DNA of 64,000 nt from Luidia sarsii (taxonomy: Eukaryota; Echinodermata; Asteroidea; Paxillosida; Luidiidae): positions 27,380,456-27,444,455 of the forward strand of contig OX465101.1 in NCBI GenBank assembly GCA_949987565.1, read 5' to 3'. Numbering within the stretch: the first letter of the stretch is position 1; the number at the start of each line of letters is the position of its first letter. Under the pieces are notes generated by a model. It was not told the origin of the DNA, made no database searches, and worked only from the letters and a program-made list of their open reading frames with translations. This document shows positions 31,150-43,350 of this stretch, in pieces. Position numbers and translations under genes: made by a program.

Positions 31150-32261
31150 CACTCATGTACTGTACACATGTATACACGGTATATACTCAAGTGTACTGGT
31201 GCAAGAACGTACATGTACATAGGCCCAACTGCGAAGACATTGTCTATTCATGACAGCGGCAACACTGAGGCGCGTGACATTGACTCCATCAACGGATCAA
31301 CCCACGATGCGTGTTACGTCTTTAGGGTAATTGGATGGCAGTTTTAATGGCCGTGCACATCCGCTGAACATTGCTCCACTGAATGTACGCCAAATATCAA
31401 TTCCCTGACAGGCTGACAGGTACTTCTGTACGGCCTAAAGGACCATAGACTGTATAAACCACCTGTTTTGTCATTTTTCATCTAGGCTGAGCCCCCCTAA
31501 GTCAATATGGATGTTTACTGATGCAACTTTCACACTCTTTGAAGAGCTTGTGAATTTAGAGGGCCTGCCATTTTTGATTCCAGCTGGAGCACTTTTAAAA
31601 CTCAAACATGGAGTGCATGTGGTCAGGGTTCAAGGTGTTTAATAGGGGAACAAAGTTGACTGGGTTTGTAAAACAATGCATGGATTTGTTGGCAAACTAC
31701 TGCAGTGCATAGTCGGTTCTGGAAACAGGCAATATATTGATGGCAGTTTGACCAGCGAGCACTGAGCAGAAATTGTTTTCTTTTCACTGTTCCACCTCTG
31801 TGGCACTGAGCACCATGGCGCTGGAACAAGTTGCTGTTCATGTAGGCTGACTAGAAATTGAGGAAAGAGGATTGCAGTAAATGATAACATGCAATGGGGG
31901 CATGGTGTCCAAGTGATGAGTTATTACCACATTTGTGTCCTAATTCTGTGACAGTGTCTGGACGCGTGATTTTAAATCCTGTTGGGAAAGGAATGTTTGG
32001 TTTTAGGGAACGTCTGGCTCTGTTTCATCACAACTCATGAGTCAATACAGCCACTTGAAATGGAGTCAAACGATGGCGTTTGCAAGAGGAGTAACGATGA
32101 CTGCACTAGGAACGCCGGCCTGTCCGGTGCATGTAATGTAATCCTGGGGTGTATTGGCTCAGTCACCTCAGTGCATGGCGCAATGAAAAGACGTTGCCTG
32201 TCTCCATCTGCAAGCCATCAGGCAAGCAACTGGTGACAGTGCGTGATAGATTGTGTGGGTC

Positions 32262-32318
32262 CCTGGTCTCTCTCTCTTGCTCCCTCTCTCTCTCCCCCTC
32301 TCTCTCTCTCCCTCTCCC

Positions 32319-32386
<68 letters not shown>

Positions 32387-33038
32387 TCTCTCTCCGTCTC
32401 CCTCTCCCTCTCCCTCTCTCTTTCCCTTTCCCTTTCCCTTTCCCTCTCTCTCTCCCTCTCCCTGTCTCCCTCTCCCTCCCCCTGTCTCCCTCTCCCTCTC
32501 CCCCTCTCTCTCTGTCTCTCTCTCTTCCCCCTCTGTCTCTGTCTTTCTCTTTCTCTCCCTCTCTCTCTCTCTCTCTCTCGCTCCCTCTCTCTCTCCCTCT
32601 CCCTCACCCTCTCCCTCACCCTCTCCCTCTCCCTCTCCCTCTCCCTCTCCCTCTCCCTTTCCCTCTCTCTCTCCCTCTCCCTCTCCCTCTCTCTTTCCCT
32701 TTCCCTTTCCCTTTCCCTCTCCCCCTCTCCCTGTCTCCCTCTCCCTCCCCCTGTCTCCCTCTCCCTCTCCCCTCTCTCTGTCTCTCTCTCTTCCCCCTCT
32801 GTCTCTGTCTCTCTCTTTCTCTTTCTCTCCCTCTCTCTCTCCCCTCTCCCTCTCCCTGTCTCCCTCTCCCTCCCCCTGTCTCTGTCTCTCTCTCTTCCCC
32901 CTCTCTGTCTCTCTCTCTTTCTCTCCCTCTCTCTCTCCCCTCTCCCCTCTCTCTCTCCCTGTCCCGCTCTCTCTCTTTTTCTCTATCTCTTTTTTTCTCT
33001 CTCTCACTCCCCCCTCTCTCACTCCCCGTCTCTCTCAT
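32262..33038. repeat. (CTCTCC/CT)n tract, 0.78 kb
   Basis: Pyrimidine tract of CT, CTCCCT and CCTTTC words with repeated 'cctgtctccctctccc' blocks. Frames of up to 342 codons here are compositional only. Confidence 0.97.
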
Positions 33039-34924
33039 CTTTCTGATAAACATAACCACATGTACTCATTTCTGTGGTACAGCATCAGCCATTCAGATTG
33101 CCAATTCCCTCAGCGACACTTCACACAAACCAGTTTTTTTTTTTCCTCCCATAACTCCTACAATTGTGATCGCCTGAGTGGCTTTGCAGGATTATCGGCT
33201 GACCCCCCCCCTCTCTCTCCCTCTTCCTCCCCTTCCCCCTCCCCCTCCCGTCGAAGATGTGAATTCTGAAGCAAATACCGGTATGTACTTTGAGGGGTAC
33301 GTATGTACACGGCCTGTGAGTGCTGTGCCCCTCTCTGTGCACACACCTGTACAAGTACGAGGCAGATGTGGATATAAAGTGTGCACATTATGTGCTGTAT
33401 GTTCTTCCCCTTGGCCGGGCATCCGTGCACATTGTATAAGCTACATTTGGACAAGTGCATAATTCCAGCTGTCGGTACACACTGCACAGAGCTTCCTGCA
33501 CACTAAGTAGTCTCCGTATTGACCACGGATTTCATTAGAGCCTTTGAATTATCGACTGAAGAAAGAGCCAGGCTGTATTGTCATCGGAAGGACAACAACA
33601 ACAGCAAGAGGAATTCGTTCTTGACGTATTGCTGATTGTTTTGGTTTGTTTTTTTATTAATGCAAATGCACAGAACCGCCAAAAATGTAGAATTACATTG
33701 CGTTGTAATTAAGCCAGGAATACGAACAGTGTACCAGTAATCTTTCATCACAAAGAAACCATGAAGAGACTAAGAGTAAAGATTGTTTTTATGCTAGTTT
33801 TCAGTTTGAAATATCACCCCAAAAACTACCCTTGGAATTTAGCTTTACCTTTAAAGGGATCCTGTACTAGACAAGCCATGTTTTTTTACGGACCCCCCTC
33901 AAAATCAATCTCTTTGACCCAATAAATACCTAATTGTACCGGTATATAAAGAATAGTTTTTGTTAACCTTGCACGACTTGCCTAGATTGATTGATATCGG
34001 AATAAAGTTAAGTCAAGTCAAGTCACAGTGGATCAGAATCTTCACAGGGATTTGTTTGTTACTTAGTGGGATGAAGAAGAAGAATCTGAAGAAAGTTGAG
34101 CGAGCCTTTTGTCGTAGTCTATTCATGAGGCAAGTGCAGTCTCTTCTGCTTCCTCCACAGTGCACCGATGACACATGGACCAGGTGAAATGTCAGGCCAA
34201 CCTTCCCTTCCCCCCTCCTCCCATATTGAGGAAACGCTGCACTTTTCTGCCGCAGTCGAGTGGAAAATGCTCTTATGAATTTTTCCCAGGGAATCCTGGT
34301 TATGAAGGAAGAGAAAAGGGGGGGGGGACGGATGAGGGGGGGGGGGTGGGGGACGGAAAAGGGAAGCGTGCGGTTGCCTGAATATGAAATGACGTCAGCT
34401 CGATGGCGTCTAGTGTCTGAATGTCTTGCAGCAGACGCCGTCCAACTCATTAACGAGCTTCAGTGTTCGATATATTAATGAACCATTTTCTTCTTTCCAT
34501 GGACACACCATTTTGCTGCCCGGCAGTGTTTGTGCACTATTCCTGCTTGCCCTGGTTACATGTATTTTTATTTTGGCTCCAGAAAAATCTTCTCACTTGC
34601 ACTTTATAGCGTAGGCTCTCTGTCGTACCCGCCATCACTTTTCATGTGGCAGAAGAGTCCATTCATTACACAGAGCTAATCCATTCCTCTGATTTCCGTA
34701 ACCCAATGACATATGGCTGACCATACGTCAATAGGCCGTCTTTACAGTGCTTCCTGGCTTTTTTGTGTAATGGTCAGCCTTTTAAAACAAAATATCCATC
34801 CTTGCGGAAAGCCTAGCCTATGCTCAGTTTTACTGATGTTGTGGCCGCAAAGGTAGTACATTGGCCTTACGGTGTCATGGAGGACTGGGTATCCTTGCAG
34901 AGTGCTCATGGTGCACTTTTTAAA

Positions 34925-34989
34925 AGAAGAAGAAGAAGAAGAAGAAGAAGAAGAAGAAGAAGAAGAAGAAGAAGAAGAAGAAGAAGAAG
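34925..34989. repeat. (AAG)n microsatellite
   Basis: About 21 AAG triplets. Confidence 0.95.
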
Positions 34990-35507
34990 GAGATTCTAAA
35001 CAAATGTGCAATAGAGTATTGTGATGGTCTGATCATGGAGGTAGGAGGCTTGCTCCATGATCTGATCCAGGCAGGACCTTTCCCAAAGAGGGCCCCTTTG
35101 ACAAATAGGTCAGCAGTGAGATTCAAGCCCCGGCCCAGTTTTGCCCTTCTCCCAAATGATCTCGAACATCATGTAGTTAAAGGTCAAAGTCAGTGGACCA
35201 ACAAATTGACAATCCTGATTTGGCATTGGTACATTATTTTCCCAAATCAAATGTAATTTTTGCATTTTAGGCTTATTTGAAGTGTTTTTAAGATATAATT
35301 AGAATTATGCCCGTAGTTATTGTGGGAGCTGCTCTTTATGTCATGGGGGAAAACAGATTTTGTTTCTCTCCCCCGGGAAGGTCGTATACACTTACATAAT
35401 TGGAGTAGTTCCCTGATGCCTTCAGTGAGTAATGCACTCTTTTTTAGCGAGGCGCCAGTCTTTTTTTTCATGAAAACAGTGGCTGGACGTGACGTTTTTC
35501 TACCAGC

Positions 35508-36058
35508 TTTTTCTTCAGAATCCGACTAGTCTCAGTCGATGATAAGGACTGAGATTCTGAAAATAGTTTTCTGATGGCAACAGACGGGAACGCGTTGCAA
35601 AACCATGCATGTGTGAGCCCGCACGGTCTCCCTGAAAAAAAAGCTGCGAAATGGACACCGCACTGCACGCTTTGACGGGTCGGATTATTTTCAGTCATGT
35701 CAGCCTGATTTCTGACGTGCTTATTCTGGGATTGTCAGGGAATAGATACACGTTTATTCCATTGCTGCAATCTTCAACAACCAATCTTGCAGTCATATCA
35801 ACAAATTTGTGAATATGCCCGAAAGTGCTTCCCTTGAAGAACGTGCACTGACTGTATACGAACGCTGCCAAGAGTAGTGGACAGGGTTGTCAACAACTCA
35901 TGATGTCACCAAGGACAGCCTCCACGGAGGCGTGGCTGCTCCCCCTTCCAAACTTAGATGATTTTTGTTTAACCCTCTTTCCCCATTTTTTTTTTTTAAA
36001 TTGACACCACTATTTTTTGAAATAAAAATTCCAAAATGCATTGCAGTTGACCCCTTTA
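35508..36058. repeat. 0.5-kb dispersed repeat, copy 1
   Basis: From 'ttttcttcagaatccgacta' to 'aatgcattgcagttgacccc' it aligns collinearly with 45835-46355, including 'gggttgtcaacaactcatga' and 'gccattgctgcaatcttcaa'-type blocks. No coding frame is shared. Confidence 0.85.
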
Positions 36059-36586
36059 AGGCATAACAGACTACAGAGGCTTCAAAACATCAGGCCCTAC
36101 AACATGTTGTTGATTCGGCACGTTGGTCATTTAAGTCTGAGCTGTTCTCAATGTCTTTTACTGGATGCTCATCAAATATGAATGCGCTGTTCTGTCAACC
36201 GGCAAACTGAAAATCTGCTCAGTCGTCCCCCCTCCGTGTCTCTGGAACTAGGACAGCTGTTTTTTTTTCTTTCTCTTGGCGAAACCCTTCAAGTTTTCAT
36301 CAGAGTGAGAGGGCTGTGTTTTTTCCCCCTTTCGGCGGGCCGCTCCAAAGGGATTGAGCGCCTTGTTTGTCTTGGGTGTTTGAGCAGAGCCTAGCCAGGT
36401 AGGAGTCTGAAGCATCCTCATGCCCCAACGCATTTAGGTGTGTCTGTGGTTCTTGGGACCTGGCTCTGAGTTTGGATGTGAATTTTGTGCGTTTTTTTCC
36501 TTCTTCTTGTGCAATGAATGCTTTCTGCAAGGCATCCTCTTGACCAGTTTCCTCCTCAGTTTCTCTTCATACATAAACATGATTCA

Positions 36587-36925
36587 TTTACACGCATGAT
36601 AATTCATTTACATGCATAATAATGCATTCACATGCATATTCACATGCATATTCATTCATTCCATACATAATGCATCTACATGCATAATCATTCATTGCCA
36701 TACATAATAATACATTTGCATGCATACTGATGCATCTACATGCATAATCATTCATATGTACATGCATAATCATGCATAATACATTATGCATTCACATGCA
36801 CATTCATTCATTTCCATGCATACTGATGCATCTACATGCATAATCATTCATTTAGATGCATGCACAATAATGCATTCACATGCATAATAATGCATTCACA
36901 TGCATAATAATGCATTTACATGCAG
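36587..36925. repeat. ATGCATTTACATGCATAA tandem repeat
   Basis: Higher-order array of 'cacatgcataataatgcatt' words rich in the palindrome ATGCAT, about 340 bp. Confidence 0.9.
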
Positions 36926-37562
36926 ATTCATTTTCATATACAGTATGCACGTTCGTATATTCCTTTTACACAAGTGTATATGTACAGATTTTTCGTAAGT
37001 GCAAAATTTGATATGACAGGTGGTCACACTTTCCTGCAGAGCAGAGTAGACCAATATTGTGGTGGGGTTGTTTTGCTACCGAGTACGAAAGAGCTTCTTG
37101 CAATGCACATTTCGGTCATAGCCACAAAACCAGTACCCACTCTAATAATTATATGCCGGGAACATGGAATCTGCCATGTCAGTTCTTTGGCCAATTTGGC
37201 TTGTACACGTGTACATGTAGCCTAAATGCAAATTGTGTGCAAACTCCCTATTCAAAGAAGCCACATACCAGAGCTTTGCAGCCACACAAGCCCAAATCCT
37301 TGAAATCGGCTTACTGTAAAGCATTTAGTTATTTTGGCTGTTCTGAGCAGTGCCTTTTGTTCATCAGTCACATTGAGTTCCATGTAATGGGACCTAGTTT
37401 GCCAGCCAAACCCCTATTTCTATTTATACTCAGTACGCAAAAGTCATATAAGAGGATAAAAGCAATAATATGAAAATATGGATGGTAGTAATCCTATTGA
37501 ACCAAAGGAGATGTGCCAGGCTATGTGTATGCCTTTTGTTTTTAAGCAGCTCCCAGAAAAAA

Positions 37563-37815
37563 TGTGACCCGGCACAACAACATGAGGAATATCCCACCAA
37601 AACACTTTTTGAGTAAACAACGCCTGAAGTTAAAGTATCTTCACAATTCAATCACAAATCAATTTTATTTTTTTTGTATTTTCGGAAATTTTAAGTATTA
37701 AAGGATATTATATTTTGATATCATTTGAAAGCTAATGGTATACTCTTTCGCATCATTAGAAAACCTCAAAATCTCAAAAGTGGGGTTATTCCTCATTATG
37801 CTGTGCCGGGTCACA
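37563..37815. mobile_element. TGTGACCCGGCACA inverted-repeat MITE
   Basis: Left 'tgtgacccggcacaacaaca' then tgaggaatatccc; right 'ggggttattcctcattatgc' then tgtgccgggtcaca. Terminal repeats span about 37 bp; element about 253 bp. The terminal motif appears also near 5147. Confidence 0.9.
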
Positions 37816-37854
37816 AATGCCCCCAGGCAGTTGAAAATTCTTCTTAAAGGTGAC

Positions 37855-38110
37855 CAGCTTAAGTAAGGCACATTGGTGAGGATCATTTGGTACAACCAGA
37901 CACACATTTATAAATTTTAATTGGGACTTGTGAATGCACTGCAATCTTTCTGTTTGTTTTTTCCTAAATTGTTTCAATGTTTGAATGGACGAAAAAGGTT
38001 TTTCAGCTTCTTTGAAATTACCAGTTTAAGCACATTGGTAAGGAATGCTGAGGAACATTGGTACAACCAGACACACATTCACTTTGAGTCCGACTTCGAA
38101 ATGCACGACA
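37855..38110. repeat. direct duplication (tacaaccagacacacatt)
   Basis: 'ttaagtaaggcacattggtg' to tggtacaaccagacacacatt (37859-37912) recurs at 38026-38079, about 165 bp apart. Confidence 0.65.
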
Positions 38111-38224
38111 TTTGTTTGTAAAAAATGGCAAAGATCCTTTGACTGGACAGGAATCATTGGACTGGATGCTTTTCAATCTTCCCAATGTTGTATTGGTCAA
38201 ACCAATAAAGGAACAAACTGACTG

Positions 38225-38390
38225 GGAACTTTTGAAACAAATTGAAGATTGGCAAAGAAAAATTGGACTGGACCAGGATTTGAATTCAAGACCTCTGGCT
38301 TTATTAGCATACCAGCAAACTGGGAACGCACTACCTGAACTATCCAGCCCCTTAGATGGTGGCTTTCCCAACTTCCAAGTTAGTAAATAA
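38225..38390 (-). mobile_element. tRNA-derived SINE
   Basis: Minus-strand 'ggatagttcaggtagtgcgt' (A-box region) and 'cagaggtcttgaattcaaat' then cc (B-box region) in tRNA-like spacing, followed by the shared 3' tail (ttcaatttgtttcaaaag). Confidence 0.7.
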
Positions 38391-38737
38391 TCATTAGTGA
38401 GCTTTCGTTTTACGACGGGAGAATTCTAGTACGGTAATTCGAGCCGAACATAGATCTGTGCATGCGCGACAATGAGTGGTGACCGTTGAGTGGGGAAATA
38501 GCGTCCGGTCCAGAACACAACGTAGAGCAGTTGGCTACTGTGTTACGTACATGTAACATGTAACCAATCCTGCGTGTGTAATTTGATACTCAGTGCAGTG
38601 CAGTGCCGTGCACGCAGTGCATATACCCCTCACATAAACAGAACGAAACAGCTTCCAAACAGGATGGGAGCTTGGGTGTGGGAACGGTCGCGCTCTGTGA
38701 AATCCCCCATACAGTGCGCTCTCCGTCGTAAACCGAA

Positions 38738-38800
38738 AGCTCGCTGTTGCCGGGGTGGGGGTAACCAGCCAAAAGCATTCAACCATTGACTACTGTATAT
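38738..38800 (-). mobile_element. SINE body fragment
   Basis: 'tgccggggtgggggtaacca' then gccaaaagcattcaacc matches the SINE body. It ends about 25 bp before the acceptor of the candidate exon at 38825. Confidence 0.6.
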
Positions 38801-38824
38801 CTCTATTTGTTTGATTTCTTACAG

Positions 38825-38896
38825 GATTTGAATAGGAATTGAAAGCAAGGCATCATGGGAGACAGCGAAGGAAGCGTGGACCATGACCACTGCTCG
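38825..38896 (+). CDS. candidate first coding exon, unidentified gene
   Basis: A strong acceptor (tttgatttcttacag) precedes 38825 and a consensus donor gtaaga follows 38896. The first 30 nt have stops in all frames, then ATG at 38855 in good Kozak context (A at -3, G at +4) opens MGDSEGSVDHDHCS and ends phase 0. This is the classic form of an exon with the end of a 5' UTR and the start codon. I do not recognise the protein. No following exon is certain; 52815-52887 is phase-compatible. Confidence 0.45.
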
Positions 38897-38957
38897 GTAA
38901 GATCTAGAAAGAATTTTAAACATTTTAAAAGATAAAAAGTCAAACAAACCAAGGGAA

Positions 38958-39205
38958 AAAACTTATATTGGAAACTTATCAACAAATTGAAAACTTGGCA
39001 CAGAAAACTTTGACTGGAGCGGGACTTGAACCCAAGACTTCTGGGTTAACCAGTGCTCTTCCATCTGAGCTATCCACTATCCAGGCCTTAGATGGTGACC
39101 TTCCCAGATTGTCAACCAGTCCTTGCTGGGTCGGGGGCACCAGTCAAAAGCTATTCAAGCATTAACTGCTCCAGGGATCACACCCCCGCTTTCATTCAGA
39201 TGCAA
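38958..39205 (-). mobile_element. tRNA-derived SINE, best copy
   Basis: Minus strand reads 'ggatagctcagatggaagag' (A box TAGCTCAG-type), then cactggttaacccagaagtc and ttgggttcaagtcccgctcc (B box GGTTCAAGTCC), then a 3' tail. The body upstream of the tRNA part matches the other copies. Confidence 0.78.
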
Positions 39206-39243
39206 AAAAACAATTGTTGTAAACCAGGCTACACCAGCTCACC

Positions 39244-39616
39244 AGCCCCTACACAACATTGGTAAGATCCAAAGACAGAAATGTTCACAGATTTACGTGA
39301 AACTTATACAGTTTGAAAATGGTTATAGTAGAAACCTCTCACTGAAATATTTCTGTCTAAAATGCTGTAATTTGGGAGAAATGAGTAAAAGAAATAGTTT
39401 ATGTCTAACCGAGATCTAAACTATTTTTCTGAACAGAAGTACGGCATTTAATGCTGCATTTTCACGAAACAAATGAAGCGGTTTCACGATTTTCTCGAGA
39501 CTCAGTTGGCGGATTGAGCTGAAATTTCCACAGGTGTGCTATTTCATGCATATGTTGGATCAGACAACGTATGGATGCTATTCTTTGACCTCGACTAATG
39601 TTGTGAGGGGCTTTAA
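39244..39616. mobile_element. AGCCCCTACACAAC MITE, copy 2
   Basis: Closely related to 19008-19366, including 'gtgctatttcatgcatatgt' and 'tcagacaacgtatggatgct'. The right TTAA is present; the left border has lost it. Confidence 0.85.
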
Positions 39617-40740
39617 GAAGACCTGGTGACTCCAACTCTCCTGTCAGTGTCAGACGGAGTTTGTCTTGAGAGACATCTACAATGTATGTACATGTATGGT
39701 GTCTCAGCCACTCTCTCCAAACTGTCCACGTTTAGTGGGGCCAGTTACATGTATAAATCATTGCTTGTTGTATGAATATTGATTAGATTAGATTAGATAT
39801 TAGATTGATTAGATGTTGTTTCAGTTTCAATAAAGGTTGACCCCCCAAAAAAGAGAGGAAATCACAGGAGTCAAAAAAATTCAGATCAAATTTCTTTTAA
39901 TAATGAATGGTGTTTTTCCCACCCATGCGCCAATTGAAAATGCATTGTTATCTGATTTCTGTTGCAAAAACAATTTTTTGTTGTTTTTAAACCCAAGTAC
40001 CTGTATGTGGGGGGGGGGGGGTGTGCGGGATATATGCAACAGATTTCCCCGAAAGGAAGGACTCGTAGATAACTCGGCGCTTCCAGCTTTCCGGGGAAAA
40101 CGGAAACCCCGGGAGACGGGACAATCAATGAATACCATTAGCCTGAATGGGAGTGTGCATTACAGTCTGGCCGTGGTCTTGGGTTGTCCAAGGGGATTTG
40201 GGGCTTACTGAATATACCAGTTGGAAGGAAGGGGGCAGGAAAGCTTTATCTTACCCCCAGGCCATGTAGCACCGCTGGGAGTGAAATCTTTCTATTTTAT
40301 TCTCTGCCGGTGGCAAGCTTATATGGACTTCAGACTTTGGCTAGAGAGAGATGATACTGTGCTGATATGGGAATTTGATATAGCGCTAACCCGCCCCCCC
40401 CCCTAGCTCAGACTCCCTTATCTCTCTCTTTTTTAGGGGGGGGGCATGCAGTTTCATTGTGGTCCACATTTACCGGGAGGTCGCTGAATGTAAGAAAATA
40501 CAACCGACTCTACTAATTGGGGTCCTTGTCTGAATATCAGTGCAAATTAGATGACTGCGGGAGGATACTCTACAGCAGTCTGCGTCAAGGCATTTGTTGA
40601 GGGAGCGGATGGTCAGTGGGCTTCAAGCGTTGTGCATGATTATGATGAATAGCAAAGCTGTGAGAGGCTGTGGTGACAAAAACTCTTTTTTAGTCCCGAG
40701 TTAAACAGGATGTTGGTTTTTTTCTTCCCAAAAAACATGT

Positions 40741-40931
40741 GTTGTTTTTCTTCAAGAGACACCTGTATATGTTGTGCCACTAACTATTGCTTGAGAAAAA
40801 ACACATATTTTTTGTATCTCCCTAAGGTCATAGATTGAATTGCCTTTCATATGTTGTGCCACTCACTAATGTTTGAGAAAAACACATTTTTTTTTTATCT
40901 CCCCTAAGGTCATAGATTGATTTGCCTTTCA
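40741..40931. repeat. tandem duplication, about 85-bp unit
   Basis: 'tatgttgtgccactaactat' through 'ggtcatagattgaattgcct' is followed directly by a second copy. Confidence 0.85.
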
Positions 40932-42107
40932 ATCATCCCAGTGCAGTAGTCAGGGTCAGACCTTGACCCATTTCCAGTACACGGGATTCTGATATATCCT
41001 CCAGTAACCGGTTTTCGACGATATAAGGACTTTTCTTCAAACTGAACAATGTGGACGAAAGTATCACACTAAAAGAGGTCTCGGTCACTTTCTCCACACC
41101 ACAGACTATTAGAATAATCATAGAGAAGGTTGATCAAGCCTGTCACTTCCGTAAGATTACCCGGTTTTGTTGACGTCCGCGGCGCACCGCGCAGTAAGCA
41201 CCGTGACCTATTTTCGTCGGTGGTGTTTAGTAAGGTGTCCCAGTGCAGCCAAATGCAAAATAAATTCTTAAAATAACTCAAAATGCTGTGTGGCACTGTA
41301 AAATTCTTCCCTGTATGTTTTTTTTTTCATCTTTGGTTTTTTTTTTCCACACTGCTTCTAACACTTTCCTCAAATCATTCATAATTTATGCTTTAAACGT
41401 ATTGGTCTGGTTGATGTCTTCTTTTGTGACGTTTAAAAAAACTCCACAATCCTCTTTCTCACTGCTTCTTCAGTTATGACCTTTCCCAATGTCACTCCAG
41501 AGACACATTTCCTCCTTCTTGGTACTTTTTTTCCATTTTTTATAAAAGCCTATTGGGCCATGTTACTTTTTGTCTTTAAATAATAATAAAAAATAAAATA
41601 AAAAAATTATATAAGCGAGACGCCCTATAGGAGGCTCCATAGTTTTTACCCAGCGCGGACTGCCTCAAGTTGCGTGATATATTTTTTTTCTACTGATGTT
41701 GCGGTTTGTTATGGTACACTCAGATTTTTTTTAGGACCAACAATAAAGAAAACTGGAGCTTCGAAGCAACTGCCAATTTTGTACCTAGGAAAATAGACCC
41801 CAAAAGAGCAACTTTTTGAATCACACTAGTTTGGCCTACTGGAAAAGCCTTAAGTTTCCACATTTTCGGTGACGGACAAGAGCAGGAAACCAACTGTAAG
41901 ATACGAAGTCTGAGATCGTTATACGGAGTTGTTTTCATTGTGCGATGTGAGTTAGAAGGCTAAGCACCGAAAACGTGTACCGTCGAAAACGGGGGTTCCC
42001 AAGATAGAGGTGTACATAGGTCAATCCATAATGCACTGGTATACGGTACTTTTTGTTTGTATAATTTACATGTAAGTAGAAACCATAAGCCTCACAAGGC
42101 ATCATAA

Positions 42108-42297
42108 CCTGCTCGGTTAAACTTACCTGGTCACTTTTATTGGGCAGACGGGTTGGCCGGTAAAAGTAACCAATCGGCTTGGTTAAAGTAACCGAGAGGA
42201 AATTTAACTGGGCCGTTTCCACTGGACTTAAAATGGCAAAAGTAATCTTCGGCTCGGTTACTTTGACCGAAATAAGTCCAGTGGAAACACGGCTTAA
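42108..42297. mobile_element. GCCGCGTTTCCAC MITE, truncated copy 3
   Basis: Right half only, ending 'agtccagtggaaacacggct' then TTAA. It matches 13515-13705. Confidence 0.8.
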
Positions 42298-42689
42298 GTC
42301 TTCTCTATACAGGTGTATCTATGGTTCTTCTCAGACCCACGTCGTGTATCTAAGAGCAAGGTATACCAACACACCTGATCTCTATATACTGGTATGCAGT
42401 TTTTTACACACAGAACACACAAGCATCTGTGGGCAATAACAACCACCCTAGCTTAGTGGGATCCAGGCTTCTTTCCCAGTACTGTAGAGACTAGAGATCA
42501 AAATATTATGCGTCAGGTATGTACCAGGTACCTGTGTGCATGCAAGTGTGAGAAGACACTTGTCCACGTAATATGACGATGGTGATGAAATGATGTGTCA
42601 GCGCGCATTGGCAAAGCCTCACTGAAGCGTGCTGCCTGCAGACACCTCCCACCAAGCCCTTTTCAGGCTTCAATGGTTTGCTATGTGTA

Positions 42690-43350
42690 CCTCTCTGTTT
42701 CTCTCTCCCTCCCTCTCCCTGTCTCTCTCCCCTTCTCCCTGTCTCTCTTTCTCTCCCTTCCTGTCTCTCTCGCTGTCTTTCTCTCCTTCTCCCTGTCTCT
42801 CTTTCTTCCCTCCCTGTCTCTCTGCCTCTGCCTCTGTCTCTGTCTCTGTCTCTCTGCCTCTGCCTCTGCCTCTGCCTCTGTCTCTGTCTCTCTGCCTCTG
42901 CCTCTGCCTCTGCCTCTGCCTCTGCCTCTGCCTCTGCCTCTGCCTCTGCCTCTGCCTCTGCCTCTACCTCTGCCTCTGCCTCTGCCTCTGCCTCTGCCTC
43001 TGCCTCTGCCTCTGCCTCTGCCTGTCTCTCTCCTTCTCCATGTCTCTCTTTCTCCCCCTCCCTGTCTCTCTCCCTCTCCCTCTCCCTCTCCCTCTCCCTC
43101 TCCCTCTCCCTCTCCCTCTCCCTCTCCCTCTCCCTCTCCCTCTCCCTCTCCCTCTCCCTCTCCCTCTCCTCTCCCTCTCCCTCTCCCTCTCCCTCTCCCT
43201 CTCCCTCTCCCTCTCCCTCTCCCTCTCCCTCTCCCTCTCCCTCTCCCTCTCCCTCTCCCTCTCCCTCTCCCTCTCCCTCTCCTCTCCCTCTCCCTCTCCC
43301 TCTCCCTCTCCCTCTCCCTCTCCCTCTCCCTCTCCCTCTCCCCATCTCTC
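42690..43350. repeat. (CTGCCT)n and (CTCCCT)n tract
   Basis: Two homogeneous hexamer arrays: CTGCCT at about 42830-43022 and CTCCCT at about 43070-43342, with mixed CT before them. The sharp switch suggests separate expansions. Confidence 0.97.

Larger units (their letters stand above)
28975..38824. other. no certain gene; repeats and unique DNA
   Basis: Apart from listed elements, 29265-30770, 31150-32260 and 33040-34920 show no gene I can support. Short G or C runs (34318-34356) and a microsatellite occur. Confidence 0.6.

Noticed and set aside
32149..33269. Very long Ser/Leu/Pro open frames (up to 342 codons)
   Set aside because: They lie wholly in a CT tract; all frames on both strands are open because the repeat contains no stop words. 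Not genes.
34135..34187. Micro-exon-like segment after cttcctccacag with a gtgaaa donor
   Set aside because: Only 23 nt, no frame context and no neighbour.
39010..39085. tRNA gene on the minus strand
   Set aside because: A and B boxes are present but the acceptor stem does not pair properly, and the unit is embedded in a SINE body repeated elsewhere in the window.
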